Below are positions 1-8,364 of a stretch of 64,000 nt of DNA, piece after piece. The stretch comes from Terriglobales bacterium (GTDB lineage: Bacteria > Acidobacteriota > Terriglobia > Terriglobales > Acidobacteriaceae), in the NCBI GenBank assembly GCA_025934735.1, contig JAICWP010000005.1, positions 62,001-126,000 on the forward strand, read 5' to 3'. The first letter of the stretch is position 1; each line of letters begins with the position of its first letter. A model generated the notes under the pieces. That model had not been told where the DNA came from. It did not search any database and saw only the letters and a program-made list of their open reading frames with translations. A program made the translations under genes and the position numbers.

Positions 1-277
1 TAAGCTTCAGCAGCCGGTGCACCGGAGGAGGCGCGGCGCACAGCTTCAGGTCGCCTCCGGAGCGCCGAATCCTGGCCACCAGCCGGACCAGCGTGCCCAG
101 CCCGCTGCTGTCAATGAAGTTCACATCGGCCACGTCCAGCACCAGGTCGCGACACTCGGCGTAGAGCTTGTTTACGTGCGACTCAATTTGCTGCGCTTCT
201 GAGCCGGCCACAATTCGGCCCGCGGCTTTCACCACCATCACGCTGCCCAACTGGCGATCTTGCAATTCCAGCGGCAT
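1..277 (-). CDS. STAS-domain anti-sigma factor antagonist (3' end outside window)
   Basis: The reading frame starts at an ATG at 277 with a good AGGAGA ribosome site just upstream and stays open to base 1, giving 92 codons and no stop. The product begins MPLELQDRQLGSV and holds the STAS phosphorylation-loop motif DSSGLGTLV near residue 58, where the second Ser is the usual kinase target. SpoIIAA/RsbV-type STAS proteins bind or release anti-sigma kinases in partner-switching circuits. The start codon directly abuts the TAG stop of the TPR gene upstream, so the two are probably co-transcribed and translationally coupled. The partner kinase is not visible in the window. Family assignment is firm; the regulatory target is unknown. 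Confidence 0.85.
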   Translation of the reverse strand, partial: MPLELQDRQLGSVMVVKAAGRIVAGSEAQQIESHVNKLYAECRDLVLDVADVNFIDSSGLGTLVRLVARIRRSGGDLKLCAAPPPVHRLLKL

Positions 278-1396
278 CTATCTTCTCCTTGGTTTCGCGC
301 TATTCACTTTGGCCAGCAGGTCCTTGGCCGGCTGCTGATAGGCGCCCTCGATGCCGGCGGCTTCCGTTAATGAGGTGCGCGCCTCGGCCAGACGGCCCAG
401 CTTGGCGTAGGAGTAGCCCAGGCGGTAAAGCGCCATCTGATACGAGGCGGGATCCTCTTTCAGCAGCGAAGTTGCCGATTTGAACTCGGTGATTGCGGCG
501 GGCGTCTTCTCCTGCCGCATGAGGGCGTACCCCAGAGCGGAGTGAGCCACTCCGGCCGAGAGCTTCTGCTGGCGGGTGGCATCGGGCGATTCCGCCTTGG
601 CCAGCTCGATGGCTTTGCGGGCGTAAATGATCGCCTTGCCCAGGTTCGCTTCCTTGGGCTGCTCGGAATAGGCGTTGGCCAGCAGGATCAGCGTGGGCAG
701 GCTGTTGGGATCGGTGGCCAGACTCTTCTCGCCGTAAGCCACCAGCCGCTCCGGCTCATTTAACTGCTGCAGGCTGTAGATGGCGTATTGCGAAACCGGC
801 TCCGCGAACTTGGATTCAGGAAACGCCGGGGTGTAGCGCTCGATATAAGCCATGCGCGTCTTCGGGTTCTGCTCGGCGGCGATGGCGTTGTAGCCGGCCG
901 CTTCCAGGAACTCATACGACTGTTTGTCAGCGTCGCCGGACTGATCGCTGCTGCTGTCCGCGGCGTTGGTCAGCTTTGCCTTTCCGAAGGAGGAGGTGTA
1001 GAGTTCGCCGCCCTTCACCGAGTAATCCAGCACCTTGCCCCAATCCTTCAACTGCTGCGCCGTTCCTGCCTGCGACACCAGTATGTCGAGATTGTGTGGG
1101 GCGGCCGCCAGCGCCTTGTCCCCGGCTTCCAGCGCCTTAGTATTGTCACCGGCGGTGGAATAGGCCTGGGCCAGCTGCCAATTGCCGTAGGCTACGGCCT
1201 GCGGGTTGGAAGCAAACTTCTGCACGAAATCCTGCAGCATGGAGATGCGCTTCTGCGCATCGGTTTCGCTGCTGATGGCCTGCAGCGCCTGGTCTTCCGG
1301 CGTGCCGGCGGGAATAAGTATTTTTTCCAGCTGCGCGTGGGCGAATGCCACGAACAGAACGGGTATCAACAGGGCCGACCAGCGAACGCGAACCAT
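278..1396 (-). CDS. Secreted TPR-repeat protein
   Basis: A 372-aa protein with an N-terminal signal peptide (hydrophobic segment LLIPVLFVAFAHA, cleavage likely near residue 21). The rest is helical with repeated tetratricopeptide patterns: an A-Y-G-N-W-Q-L-A-Q-A-Y block near residue 70, GYALMRQEKTPAAITEF near 290 and YRLGYSYAKLGRLAEARTSL near 325. TPR proteins act as protein-binding scaffolds, and this one should sit in the periplasm or be exported. Its TAG stop touches the ATG of the STAS gene, which suggests one operon. The C-terminus is basic (KPRRR). I cannot name a specific partner or pathway. Confidence 0.75.
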   Translation of the reverse strand: MVRVRWSALLIPVLFVAFAHAQLEKILIPAGTPEDQALQAISSETDAQKRISMLQDFVQKFASNPQAVAYGNWQLAQAYSTAGDNTKALEAGDKALAAAPHNLDILVSQAGTAQQLKDWGKVLDYSVKGGELYTSSFGKAKLTNAADSSSDQSGDADKQSYEFLEAAGYNAIAAEQNPKTRMAYIERYTPAFPESKFAEPVSQYAIYSLQQLNEPERLVAYGEKSLATDPNSLPTLILLANAYSEQPKEANLGKAIIYARKAIELAKAESPDATRQQKLSAGVAHSALGYALMRQEKTPAAITEFKSATSLLKEDPASYQMALYRLGYSYAKLGRLAEARTSLTEAAGIEGAYQQPAKDLLAKVNSAKPRRR

Positions 1397-1601
1397 TTCT
1401 CACCTCCGCAAATGCCGGTACCGGGGGAGTGGGCGGACGCAGCCGCGGAAAACGCGCCGCTGGCATGCCCACAGTATCTGCAGCGGGCCATGCTAGCGCC
1501 GTTTTCACCCGGGGGCAATTCTTTTCGCAACACCTAAGAATCACCACAAAGGGCACGATGGCTTAAGTGGACGGAAGGAATAGGGCAGAACCACCTTTGT
1601 A

Positions 1602-2432
1602 TCATTCTCGGTCGAAAACTCGGTCGCTCAGCCGCCGGACCCAGCCGTGGTGCGCCTGAAAGGGAGGCAACACGATGGGTTCGGCGCGCAGCTCCCTCAG
1701 CGCTTCTTCCAGCGGCAGCGACTTCCATCGCTCCAGCCGCTCTTCAATCTTCTGCTGATACTCCGCCTTCTGCGCCCAATAATGAAACAGCACGTCGTCG
1801 CAGGCGTGCAACTGAGCATTTTTCTGCAGGAAGTAGGACACCGCATACTGCTCCACCAGCTGCTTCTTATAGTGCGGTGAAACGGCGTCAATGAAGGCCA
1901 GCGCGGTGTGCAGCAGGTGGAATTGGGAGGGATGAAGGCCAATGGCGCCCGAGTTCCACATGTCGGCATTCAGGTCAATGGGGCTGCCGCGGAAATGAAA
2001 CTTGCCCACGCGCTTGCGGAAGCGCTGCAGCTGTCCGGTCGGGTGGCTCAGAACTGCATACTCTTTACGATGGAGCACCGCATCGCCGGGTCCAATGCGG
2101 GCAAACACCGGGGTGAAATCGGCAAAGAAAAAGGTATCCGAATCGGCAAACAGAACACGCTCTTCCCCATGGTCTCGCGCCGCCTCGGCCAGCGCCGCGA
2201 TCTTGATGCGAAACGGATAGTTCCCTGGGCCGCGCCACGCCCGCACGCGATCGGCGCTTAATTCGTGTACCTGGATTTCGTGGACAAGCGGCGCAAAAAC
2301 GCCAACTGCGTCGCTGTACACGTGGACCTGCACGTCCAGCGCACCTTTCCAGGCCAGCGCCGAGTAGGCGGCATAGAGCGCCTGCACGTGCACGTTGCGG
2401 TACCCGCAGGCCAGGTAGATGAGATGCTCCAT
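1602..2432 (-). CDS. Putative GT-A fold glycosyltransferase
   Basis: A 276-aa cytoplasmic protein without signal peptide. The N-terminus MEHLIYLACGYRN followed by a strand-helix pattern, and the DSDTFF block near residue 98 (a DxD-type metal/nucleotide-sugar motif), fit a GT-A nucleotide-diphospho-sugar transferase, distantly like GT8 or capsule-type enzymes. A second conserved-looking block, DLNADMWNSGAIGLHP, lies near residue 155 and resembles the acceptor-side region of such enzymes. It is divergently transcribed from a membrane glycosyltransferase, with a 63-bp gap, which supports a shared role in surface glycan synthesis. Donor and acceptor cannot be inferred. Opposite-strand ORFs over it are shadows. 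Confidence 0.6.
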   Translation of the reverse strand: MEHLIYLACGYRNVHVQALYAAYSALAWKGALDVQVHVYSDAVGVFAPLVHEIQVHELSADRVRAWRGPGNYPFRIKIAALAEAARDHGEERVLFADSDTFFFADFTPVFARIGPGDAVLHRKEYAVLSHPTGQLQRFRKRVGKFHFRGSPIDLNADMWNSGAIGLHPSQFHLLHTALAFIDAVSPHYKKQLVEQYAVSYFLQKNAQLHACDDVLFHYWAQKAEYQQKIEERLERWKSLPLEEALRELRAEPIVLPPFQAHHGWVRRLSDRVFDRE

Positions 2433-2478
2433 AGATCTTGGGTGACTGGGCTCGATTGTAATCGCCCGATTTCTACCG

Positions 2479-2487
2479 TGCTAGACT
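2479..2487 (+). promoter_or_regulatory. Extended -10 promoter element, probably leaderless start
   Basis: TGC-TAGACT fits an extended -10 box (TGnTAnnnT). It ends 8 nt before the ATG at 2496, so the predicted transcription start falls on or next to the start codon, and there is no Shine-Dalgarno sequence. No convincing -35 was found, as expected for extended -10 promoters. Not experimentally supported. Confidence 0.4.
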
Positions 2488-2495
2488 GGCACAAC

Positions 2496-3854
2496 ATGAG
2501 TCTGGATGCGGCTGAGGCGAAGTTTCCCCCCAAGGCGGCAGTCCCGGCGCCCGCTTCTTCCAGCTTGGAACTTTCTCGACGGCACAAGCTTTTTCGCTCC
2601 CCTGCTTTCATCATTGTGGTGGCTCTGCTTCTGCGCCTGCTGGTCATTACCGCGGGCCACACCTACCGCATTACTCCACGACGTGATCACTTTCAATTTG
2701 GCTGGGAGATGGGACGCATCGCCCGCTCCGTGGCCACCGGCCACGGCTTCGGCAACCCCACCGATCTCGAAACCGGACCCACCGCCTGGGAGGCGCCGCT
2801 CTACCCTTACCTGCTGGCACTAGTGTTCAAGGTGTTGGGGGTGTACTCGCTGGCCTCCGCCTGGGTGATCCTGGCCCTCAACAGCCTGTTTTCGGCGCTG
2901 ACCTGCCTGGTGGTTTACCGCATCGGCCAGCGCCTGTTCGGCTCCACGGCCGCGCGCTGGGCGGCCTGGACCTGGGCGCTCTTCCCCTACTTCATTTACT
3001 GGCCGGTGCGCGTGGTGTGGGAAACCAGCCTCTCGGCGCTGCTGCTGTGCCTGGCCGTGCTGCTGCCCTTGCGTCTGGCAGAAAATCCCCGCCGCCGAGA
3101 ATGGCTGCTGCTCGGCTTGCTTTGGAGCGTGATTGCACTTACCAATCCCACCTTGCTGTCTTTTCTGCCGTTTTCCCTGGCTTGGGTGTGGTGGCGCCTG
3201 CGCGGGCGTTCCGTCGCCGTGCTGGCCAATATAGCGCTGTCGCTACTGGTCTGTTCTCTGCTGATCGCACCCTGGCTGGTCCGCAACTACCGCGTGTTCG
3301 GAGAGTTCGTTTTCATCCGCGACAACTTCGGCCTGGAAGTTCACATGGCTAATAATGACCAGTCCGGCGGGCTCTGGACCCGCTCGGAACATCCGGGCAA
3401 CAACCCGGAGGCCATGCGGCAGTTCGCCGCCATGGGCGAATTGCCCTTTATGAAAGCGGAACAACGCGCGGCTTTTACTTTCATTGCTGCTCATCAAGGC
3501 GAGTTCCTCGGCTTCTTCGCCCGTCGCATCTTCTATTTCTGGGCGGGCAATCCCCAGGAAGCCTTGGCCCGCAGCTGGACCTTGGCGCCGGCTCGCCACC
3601 TCGCCTTCCTGCTTTCCACCCTGGGCGCGTTTGCCGGACTCTGGCTGGCTTGGCGGCACCGGGTCCGCGGCACCTTCTTGCTGGCCTGTGCCCTGCTGGT
3701 TTATCCCATCCCTTATTACATTGCCTTCCCGGCGCCGCGCTACCGTCATGCCATCGAGCCGGAGATGCTGTTGCTCATTATTTACGCGCTGTGGCTGGCC
3801 CACGGACGCCAAGTACGTTGGCCCAGACTTCGTCGTGTTGAAGATGGGAAATAG
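2496..3854 (+). CDS. GT39-like membrane glycosyltransferase (ArnT/PMT family)
   Basis: A 452-aa polytopic membrane protein. I start it at the ATG at 2496 because the upstream in-frame extension lies antisense to the glycosyltransferase gene and looks non-coding. After about 35 soluble residues comes a first membrane helix (FIIVVALLLRLLVIT), then the block PRRDHFQFGWEMGRIARSV, equivalent to the acidic first periplasmic loop that binds the polyprenyl-phosphate sugar in GT39/ArnT enzymes, then WEAPLYPYLLAL. About ten further hydrophobic segments follow. Such enzymes move a sugar from a lipid-linked donor onto lipid or protein at the outer face of the inner membrane. The stop codon lies inside a short tandem repeat. 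Confidence 0.72.
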   Translation: MSLDAAEAKFPPKAAVPAPASSSLELSRRHKLFRSPAFIIVVALLLRLLVITAGHTYRITPRRDHFQFGWEMGRIARSVATGHGFGNPTDLETGPTAWEAPLYPYLLALVFKVLGVYSLASAWVILALNSLFSALTCLVVYRIGQRLFGSTAARWAAWTWALFPYFIYWPVRVVWETSLSALLLCLAVLLPLRLAENPRRREWLLLGLLWSVIALTNPTLLSFLPFSLAWVWWRLRGRSVAVLANIALSLLVCSLLIAPWLVRNYRVFGEFVFIRDNFGLEVHMANNDQSGGLWTRSEHPGNNPEAMRQFAAMGELPFMKAEQRAAFTFIAAHQGEFLGFFARRIFYFWAGNPQEALARSWTLAPARHLAFLLSTLGAFAGLWLAWRHRVRGTFLLACALLVYPIPYYIAFPAPRYRHAIEPEMLLLIIYALWLAHGRQVRWPRLRRVEDGK

Positions 3855-3900
3855 TAGTTAGTAGTTAGTAGTTGGCAGTTGGCAGTTGGCAGTTGGCAAT
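3852..3900. repeat. Intergenic tandem microrepeat (TAGTAGT and GTTGGCA units)
   Basis: Repeated TAGTAGT/TAGTTAG words run directly into four copies of GTTGGCA (3871-3898). Similar word-repeats recur in other gaps (near 5325, 6230, 23700, 31660 and 59620), so this belongs to a genome-wide family of low-complexity intergenic mosaics. The glycosyltransferase stop codon is made by the first unit. Confidence 0.85.
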
Positions 3901-4052
3901 CGGCGCACGCGAGCACGAGCTAGGAGCTTGTTTACCTTGCTCAAGGTTACGTTAGTACGAAGCCACTCCGTCAATTGCGCGGCCCCGTCTTTCCGGTTTT
4001 AATAAATCTTCGCGGCTTCCCCACCCGAGAACTCATCTAACCCTCACCTGGC

Positions 4053-5306
4053 ATGCGCAGCATTCTGCAAAAACGCGAGCTGCGGTACGTGTTTACCGCC
4101 AACCTGATCTCCATGCTGGGGAGCGGGATGAACTCCGCCGCCGTCACCTGGTTCATCCTACAGGCCACGCACTCGGAAATGGCGCTGGGTACCCTGGTGG
4201 TGCTGCAAACCCTGCCCGCCATGCTCATGCTGCCCTTCACCGGTGTCATCATTGACCGCGAGGACCGCCGCCACCTGGTCATGGCGCTGGACGCCATCCG
4301 TGCGCTCATGGTGGTGGGCGTGGCCAGCCTCGCCTTCCTGCATCGCGTGCACGTGTGGGAGCTTTACCTGATGAACATGCTGGTGTCGGCCGGCTTCTGG
4401 ATGTTCTGGCCCACCATTACCGCGCTCATCCAGGAACTGACCCCGGACTCGCAGTTCGTGCACGCCAACACTTTTCTGCTGGCCGGCGTGCAGGGCGGGT
4501 GGCTGATTGCCGGCGCCCTGGTGGGATTCATGTACAACCACATTGGCCTGGGCGGCGTGCTGCTGATTGACTTTGCGACCTACGTGGTTTCCTTCAGCTG
4601 CTACTTTGCCTTGCGCAAAGGAAAGCGCCGCGTGGTGCAGCAGGAGAAATTGCCGGCAATAGCCCGCGAAGGCGCCTGGGACCGGTATTGGCGGGAATTG
4701 CGCGAGGGCATCAGCTACCTGCGCGGGAACCGCTACGTGGTCCTGCTGGGCGCCAGCTGGGCAATGTTTATTGGCGCCATGTCCACCCAGAGCGTAGTCA
4801 CCGCCCCGCTCAGCGATCGCCTGCTGCACGCCGGGGCTGTCGGCTATGGCTGGCTGAACGCCGGATGGGGCATCGGCGCATTTTTGAGCGTGCTTTACGC
4901 TGCCCAGGTCATCCGACGCCTGGATAGTCGCCGGACCGTGGCCATTTCCATGGCGCTGCTGGCGGGCAGCATTTTCCTGGCGCCTTACTCGCGCTTGTTG
5001 GCGGCGGCTGTGGCCCTTTATGCGCTCATGGGCTCGGCCCGCGGCGTGGGCGGCATCGCCATTTCCAGCAGCATGATGGAACATGTGCCGCAGCGCTTCA
5101 TGGGACGCGTGCAAAACGCCTTCTACTTTGCCGGCACTGTGCTACAGGTGTGCCTCAGCCTTATTGTGGGCGCAGCGGCGCATCACGTCGGCCTCGCCCT
5201 GGGATTCGCCCTGATCGCAGGAGTGTACTTCGTGGCCTTCCTCACCGCCGCCTGGCCGCTGGAAACCGTGCCCGCACTGGCTCCCGGGGAAGCGACAGGA
5301 GATTAG
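4053..5306 (+). CDS. MFS transporter, EntS/MFS_3-like exporter
   Basis: A 417-aa protein with 12 probable membrane helices. The N-terminal block ELRYVFTANLISMLGSGM matches the start of MFS_3/EntS-type efflux carriers, and the loop-2/3 signature appears as GVIIDREDRRHLVMALD near residue 70 (the D-x-x-x-R-R pattern). A second, weaker copy (AQVIRRLDSRRTVA) follows helix 8. Such proteins export siderophores or other small molecules by proton antiport. No substrate gene lies beside it, so the substrate is unknown. The start has no clear ribosome site; the N-terminal match to the family supports it. It stands alone between two repeat-bearing gaps. Confidence 0.8.
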   Translation: MRSILQKRELRYVFTANLISMLGSGMNSAAVTWFILQATHSEMALGTLVVLQTLPAMLMLPFTGVIIDREDRRHLVMALDAIRALMVVGVASLAFLHRVHVWELYLMNMLVSAGFWMFWPTITALIQELTPDSQFVHANTFLLAGVQGGWLIAGALVGFMYNHIGLGGVLLIDFATYVVSFSCYFALRKGKRRVVQQEKLPAIAREGAWDRYWRELREGISYLRGNRYVVLLGASWAMFIGAMSTQSVVTAPLSDRLLHAGAVGYGWLNAGWGIGAFLSVLYAAQVIRRLDSRRTVAISMALLAGSIFLAPYSRLLAAAVALYALMGSARGVGGIAISSSMMEHVPQRFMGRVQNAFYFAGTVLQVCLSLIVGAAAHHVGLALGFALIAGVYFVAFLTAAWPLETVPALAPGEATGD

Positions 5307-5442
5307 AACCGGTAGTCGCGAGTCGGCCGGTCAGTGGTCAGTAAACTCGAAACCGACTCCCGACAACTGACTCCCGGCTACCTTTCCCCTCGCTCTGATA
5401 TTCTGTCCGGCTTACAACCTCCGACACGAAGGGACTGCCCGC

Positions 5443-6210
5443 ATGACCAGCCTCGCCGGACGTAACGCCGTGGTCTTTGGAGTGGCCAATAAGCGCAGCA
5501 TTGCCTGGTCCATCGCCCAGGGGCTGCACGCCGCGGGCGCGCGCCTGGCCATCACCTACCAGAACGAGCGCCTGGAGGAGGAAGCCAAGGACCTGATCCT
5601 TTCCCTGCCGGGCGCTGAGGCCTTCCGCTGCGACGTCAGCCAGGACCAGGAATTGGACCGGCTTTTCTCCGAGCTGCGCGCCCGCTACGGCAAGCTGCAC
5701 GTGCTGGTGCACAGCATCGCCTACGCACCCGCCGAGGAACTGAAAGGCGAGTTCCTCAGCACCACCCGCGAGGGCTTCCGTATCGCCCATGACGTTAGCG
5801 TGTACTCCCTGATCGCCTTGGCACGGGCGGCGGCTCCGCTCATGGAAGATGGCGGCAGCATCATTACCATGACCTATTACGGCGCGGAAAAGGTGGTGCC
5901 CCGCTCCAACGTAATGGGCGTGGCCAAGGCGGCGCTGGAGGCCACCGTGCGCTACCTGGCTGCCGACTTGGGCAAGCGGCGCATCCGCATCAACGCCATT
6001 TCCGCCGGTCCCATCAAGACCCTGGCCGCGCGCGGCATCTCCGGCCTGGGGGACATGCTCAAAGCCCATGCCGAGCGCGCTCCCCTGCAGCGCAATGTGG
6101 ATGTCAACGAGGTGGGGAGCACGGGAGTGTTCCTCGCCTCCGACGCCAGTTCCGGCATCACCGGCGAAACCATCTACGTGGACTGCGGCTACAACATTAT
6201 GGGGTTTTAA
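5443..6210 (+). CDS. fabI: Enoyl-[acyl-carrier-protein] reductase (NADH), FabI-type
   Basis: A 255-aa short-chain dehydrogenase that reduces enoyl-ACP in the last step of fatty-acid elongation in the cytoplasm. FabI hallmarks are the nucleotide-binding start [16 protein letters not shown], the HSIAYAP strand after beta-4, and [14 protein letters not shown] near residue 190. The active-site region reads [19 protein letters not shown]. The first Tyr (residue 145) matches E. coli Tyr146 and Lys162 matches Lys163, but the position of the proton-donor Tyr156 is Ser155 (TCC at 5905-5907). Length and all other motifs are intact, so this is not a decayed gene. It is monocistronic, and a hairpin terminator follows at about 6492. 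Confidence 0.93.
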   Translation: MTSLAGRNAVVFGVANKRSIAWSIAQGLHAAGARLAITYQNERLEEEAKDLILSLPGAEAFRCDVSQDQELDRLFSELRARYGKLHVLVHSIAYAPAEELKGEFLSTTREGFRIAHDVSVYSLIALARAAAPLMEDGGSIITMTYYGAEKVVPRSNVMGVAKAALEATVRYLAADLGKRRIRINAISAGPIKTLAARGISGLGDMLKAHAERAPLQRNVDVNEVGSTGVFLASDASSGITGETIYVDCGYNIMGF

Positions 6211-6416
6211 ACAGCAGTGGCCGGTGGCACTTGTCAATGGCTACTGGTCAGCCATCAGTGGCTAATGGTCAGTTCTCATTTTCCCGCGGGCATCGGTCAG
6301 GGGCACTGGGGGAGGGCAGTTGTCCTTTGCTTTTAGGTTGTCACGTGCCGCAGGCTAGGTTGGGTGTAGATTCTCTCGTTCAAGGCTTCTCTCAGCGCCG
6401 GAGGCGCGTCATAGTC

Positions 6417-6487
6417 AAGCCCAGGACGGAAGTCCTGGGTTAGCAGTGCGGAAAATAATTCGAGCCCCGTAGGGGCGGCACCGCTAA
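6417..6487. repeat. Composite hairpin repeat, copy 1 (convergent 3' gap)
   Basis: Two palindromes in tandem. The first (6417-6440) reads AAGCCCAGGAC-GGA-GTCCTGGGT-like; the second has arms GCCCC (6464-6468) and GGGGC (6472-6476) around a GTA loop, with flanks CGA and GGCAC. The same pair recurs in the same order at 53801-53868, also between convergent genes. The remaining sequence of this 330-bp gap holds TGGTCAG word repeats (about 6224-6275) and no gene. Confidence 0.75.
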
Positions 6488-6491
6488 CGCA

Positions 6492-6515
6492 AAAGGCCTC
6501 CTTGCGGAGGCCTTT
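6492..6515. terminator. Bidirectional intrinsic terminator between fabI and the PBP gene
   Basis: A perfect 10-bp stem, AAAGGCCTCC (6492-6501) with GGAGGCCTTT (6506-6515), closes a 4-nt loop. On the plus strand it is followed by a T-rich run (TTTAATTTTG), which fits termination of fabI. Read on the minus strand it ends in TTTTG and can serve the convergent PBP gene. Confidence 0.75.
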
Positions 6516-6537
6516 AATTTTGTTCGCGGCTAAGAGC

Positions 6538-7773
6538 TTACTGCGTCGCGCCCGTGGTCTGCACGCTGGAGGTGGACTCAGGCACGGCCGGGTTCTTTAC
6601 CATGAAGAAGCTGTGGTCGTAGAGGTCACGGTACATGTGGCCGGCGATCTCCGCGGCCTTGGGCCCGAAGGTGGGCCGTCCGCCCTGCAGGAAAACCACC
6701 ACCACAATGCGTCCCGCGGTGGTATTCGCGTAGGAGGCAAACCAGCCAAAGCGGGTGCCGTCCTTGGAGCAGGTGCCGGTCTTGCCCAGAATCTCTTCTT
6801 CGTTGAAGTTCACGCGCACGCTGCGGGCGGTGCCGTACGCCACCGCGCCCGCCATGCCGTCGGAAATCTCAGGAATCAGAGGCGCAATGTTCAGCTGGCG
6901 CTTGATGCGCGGCTGGAAGTTAGTCACCTCGTCCGGCGTGGTCGGGTGCTGCAGGTAGTAGAGCGTTCCCCCGTTGGCGATAGCGGAAGTCAGCGCCCCC
7001 AGTTGCAGCGGGGTCATGGACACGCCTTCGCCGAAAGAGCACATCTTGCCGACGCCGCCGTCCTTGGCGGGGATCACGTGGTCGGGATATTCGCCCAGCT
7101 GTTCGCCAGGGATGTTGTAACCCGCCAGTTCGCCCAGGCCGAACTGGTGCGCGTAGTAGGCCACCTTCTCAAAGCCCAGCTGGCGTCCTACCGCTTCGAA
7201 GTAGGCATTGTTGGAATGCGCCAAAGCTTGCGTCAGGTTGAGCCGGAAGCGGCGCCCCAGGCGAATGCTGGTGTCCTTGTCAATCAAGCCTTCATTAAGC
7301 GCCGCCAGCGCCACCGACAGCTTGATGGTGGAGCAGGGCTGGGCGCCGCTGGAAAGAGCCAGCTTCTGGTTGACCATGGCCAGAATACGGCCGCTGGTGG
7401 GCTCGATCGCGACTACCGTGCCGTTCATGTTGCCCAGGGCATCCACTGCGGCGGCGCGCACCACCGGGTCCTCGCCGGCGGTTATGTCGCCGTCAGAGAT
7501 GTCATCGCTGAAAGAACTGGTATAGAAGCGCTCGTAGGAACGATGGCGCCGGGCATAACGCGAGCGCCGCTCACGGCGATGGGCATAAACCGCGCGGCTG
7601 CGGCGCAGCCGGCTCATCCTCCGCCGGGCGCGGGCGTTTTCCGTGATTCTGTGCTTGGATTTCGTCCGCGTAGTGCGATGCGTATTGATAGTCGCCGCCA
7701 GCGCGCTCAGTTCGAGGGCAATGATTGCGAAAACCAGAAGGGCGACTTGGGCGACCACCGAGCTCTTTTTCAT
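6538..7773 (-). CDS. Small penicillin-binding protein (transpeptidase domain only)
   Basis: A 411-aa protein with an N-terminal membrane anchor (residues 7-27), then a long Arg/Lys-rich stretch (about 31-80) and one penicillin-binding transpeptidase domain. The active-site motifs are complete: STIK with the acylated Ser148, SNN at 187-189, and KTG at 331-333. Such enzymes cross-link or trim peptidoglycan in the periplasm. There is no PBP dimerisation domain and no transglycosylase domain, so it is not FtsI or a bifunctional PBP. It lies 590 bp downstream of ftsZ, separated by a strong hairpin, so it probably has its own promoter. The basic linker may bind cell-wall polymers (inference). Confidence 0.85.
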   Translation of the reverse strand: MKKSSVVAQVALLVFAIIALELSALAATINTHRTTRTKSKHRITENARARRRMSRLRRSRAVYAHRRERRSRYARRHRSYERFYTSSFSDDISDGDITAGEDPVVRAAAVDALGNMNGTVVAIEPTSGRILAMVNQKLALSSGAQPCSTIKLSVALAALNEGLIDKDTSIRLGRRFRLNLTQALAHSNNAYFEAVGRQLGFEKVAYYAHQFGLGELAGYNIPGEQLGEYPDHVIPAKDGGVGKMCSFGEGVSMTPLQLGALTSAIANGGTLYYLQHPTTPDEVTNFQPRIKRQLNIAPLIPEISDGMAGAVAYGTARSVRVNFNEEEILGKTGTCSKDGTRFGWFASYANTTAGRIVVVVFLQGGRPTFGPKAAEIAGHMYRDLYDHSFFMVKNPAVPESTSSVQTTGATQ

Positions 7774-8318
7774 CAGCGCCTGACCATCCCTGGGGCCTTT
7801 GCCAACAGTGTTATTTGCACGAAACCGGCCACTCGAACCGCGGTGGCCTTCTACAACTAACTATTACTAACGCTTAGATAGTAAGAGAGTTGCTGTTTGC
7901 TGCGCAATCAAAAAACGGTAACCGCGCATGACCTTTTTTACCCCAATTAAGTGACACTGATGCAGCTACTTAGGCCAGAGTTACCAGGGTGAAGGTGCCT
8001 TCCGTAACCACATCATGTTTACTTTTCGGATACGGGACCTCGGTGTTAAGCCAGGGGCTTGCGACCGGCGCCCGTTCCACCCTGTTTGGCAGCGCAAGGG
8101 GTGAAAAGTTCTGCACCTATGACGGTGGTGGTCAGCAGAGTGACAGAATTAGGCAAAATGGTGCTATTTCCGGCGACTCTCTATTGCGGTACGGGCTGGA
8201 TTGCGGTACGGGCTGGGCGGTTCGTATCAGGGCACGCCTTCAGGCGTGCCGTAGAAAACCGGAGAGGAATGCGGCTTCAGCCGCTGCGCCTGCGGCGCTG
8301 GTCTGATAACGCGGGTAC
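7774..8318. other. 590-bp gap between PBP gene and ftsZ; repeats only
   Basis: I see no credible gene here. The gap holds a perfect 17-bp tandem duplication (8183-8199 and 8200-8216, unit ATTGCGGTACGGGCTGG) and two hairpins of the TTCA-loop family: GGCACGCC/GGCGTGCC at 8231-8250 and GCGGC/GCCGC at 8271-8284. The part next to the PBP gene (7860-7960) is AT-rich and may carry its promoter; a weak TACTAT -10-like box is present on the minus strand. Confidence 0.6.
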
Positions 8319-8351
8319 GCTCCGGACGTATTGAACCAATACGTCCGGAGC
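8319..8351 (-). terminator. Strong hairpin after ftsZ
   Basis: A perfect 15-bp inverted repeat, GCTCCGGACGTATTG (8319-8333) with its complement at 8337-8351, has a 3-nt loop and sits 13 bp past the ftsZ stop. There is no T-run on the minus strand, so it may work as a transcript-stabilising 3' hairpin or a Rho-assisted end. It marks the end of the division cluster. Confidence 0.65.
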
Positions 8352-8364
8352 CCGAAGCGCTGGT

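Noticed and set aside
2265-2495. N-terminal extension of the GT39-like protein
   Set aside because: The 77 extra codons are antisense to the divergent glycosyltransferase gene and include its start region; the internal ATG at 2496 has a -10 box at the right distance.
6502-7860. 452-aa plus-strand reading frame across the PBP gene
   Set aside because: It lies fully antisense to a gene with complete STIK/SNN/KTG motifs and has the low-complexity His/Gly/Ala-rich composition of a GC-rich shadow frame.
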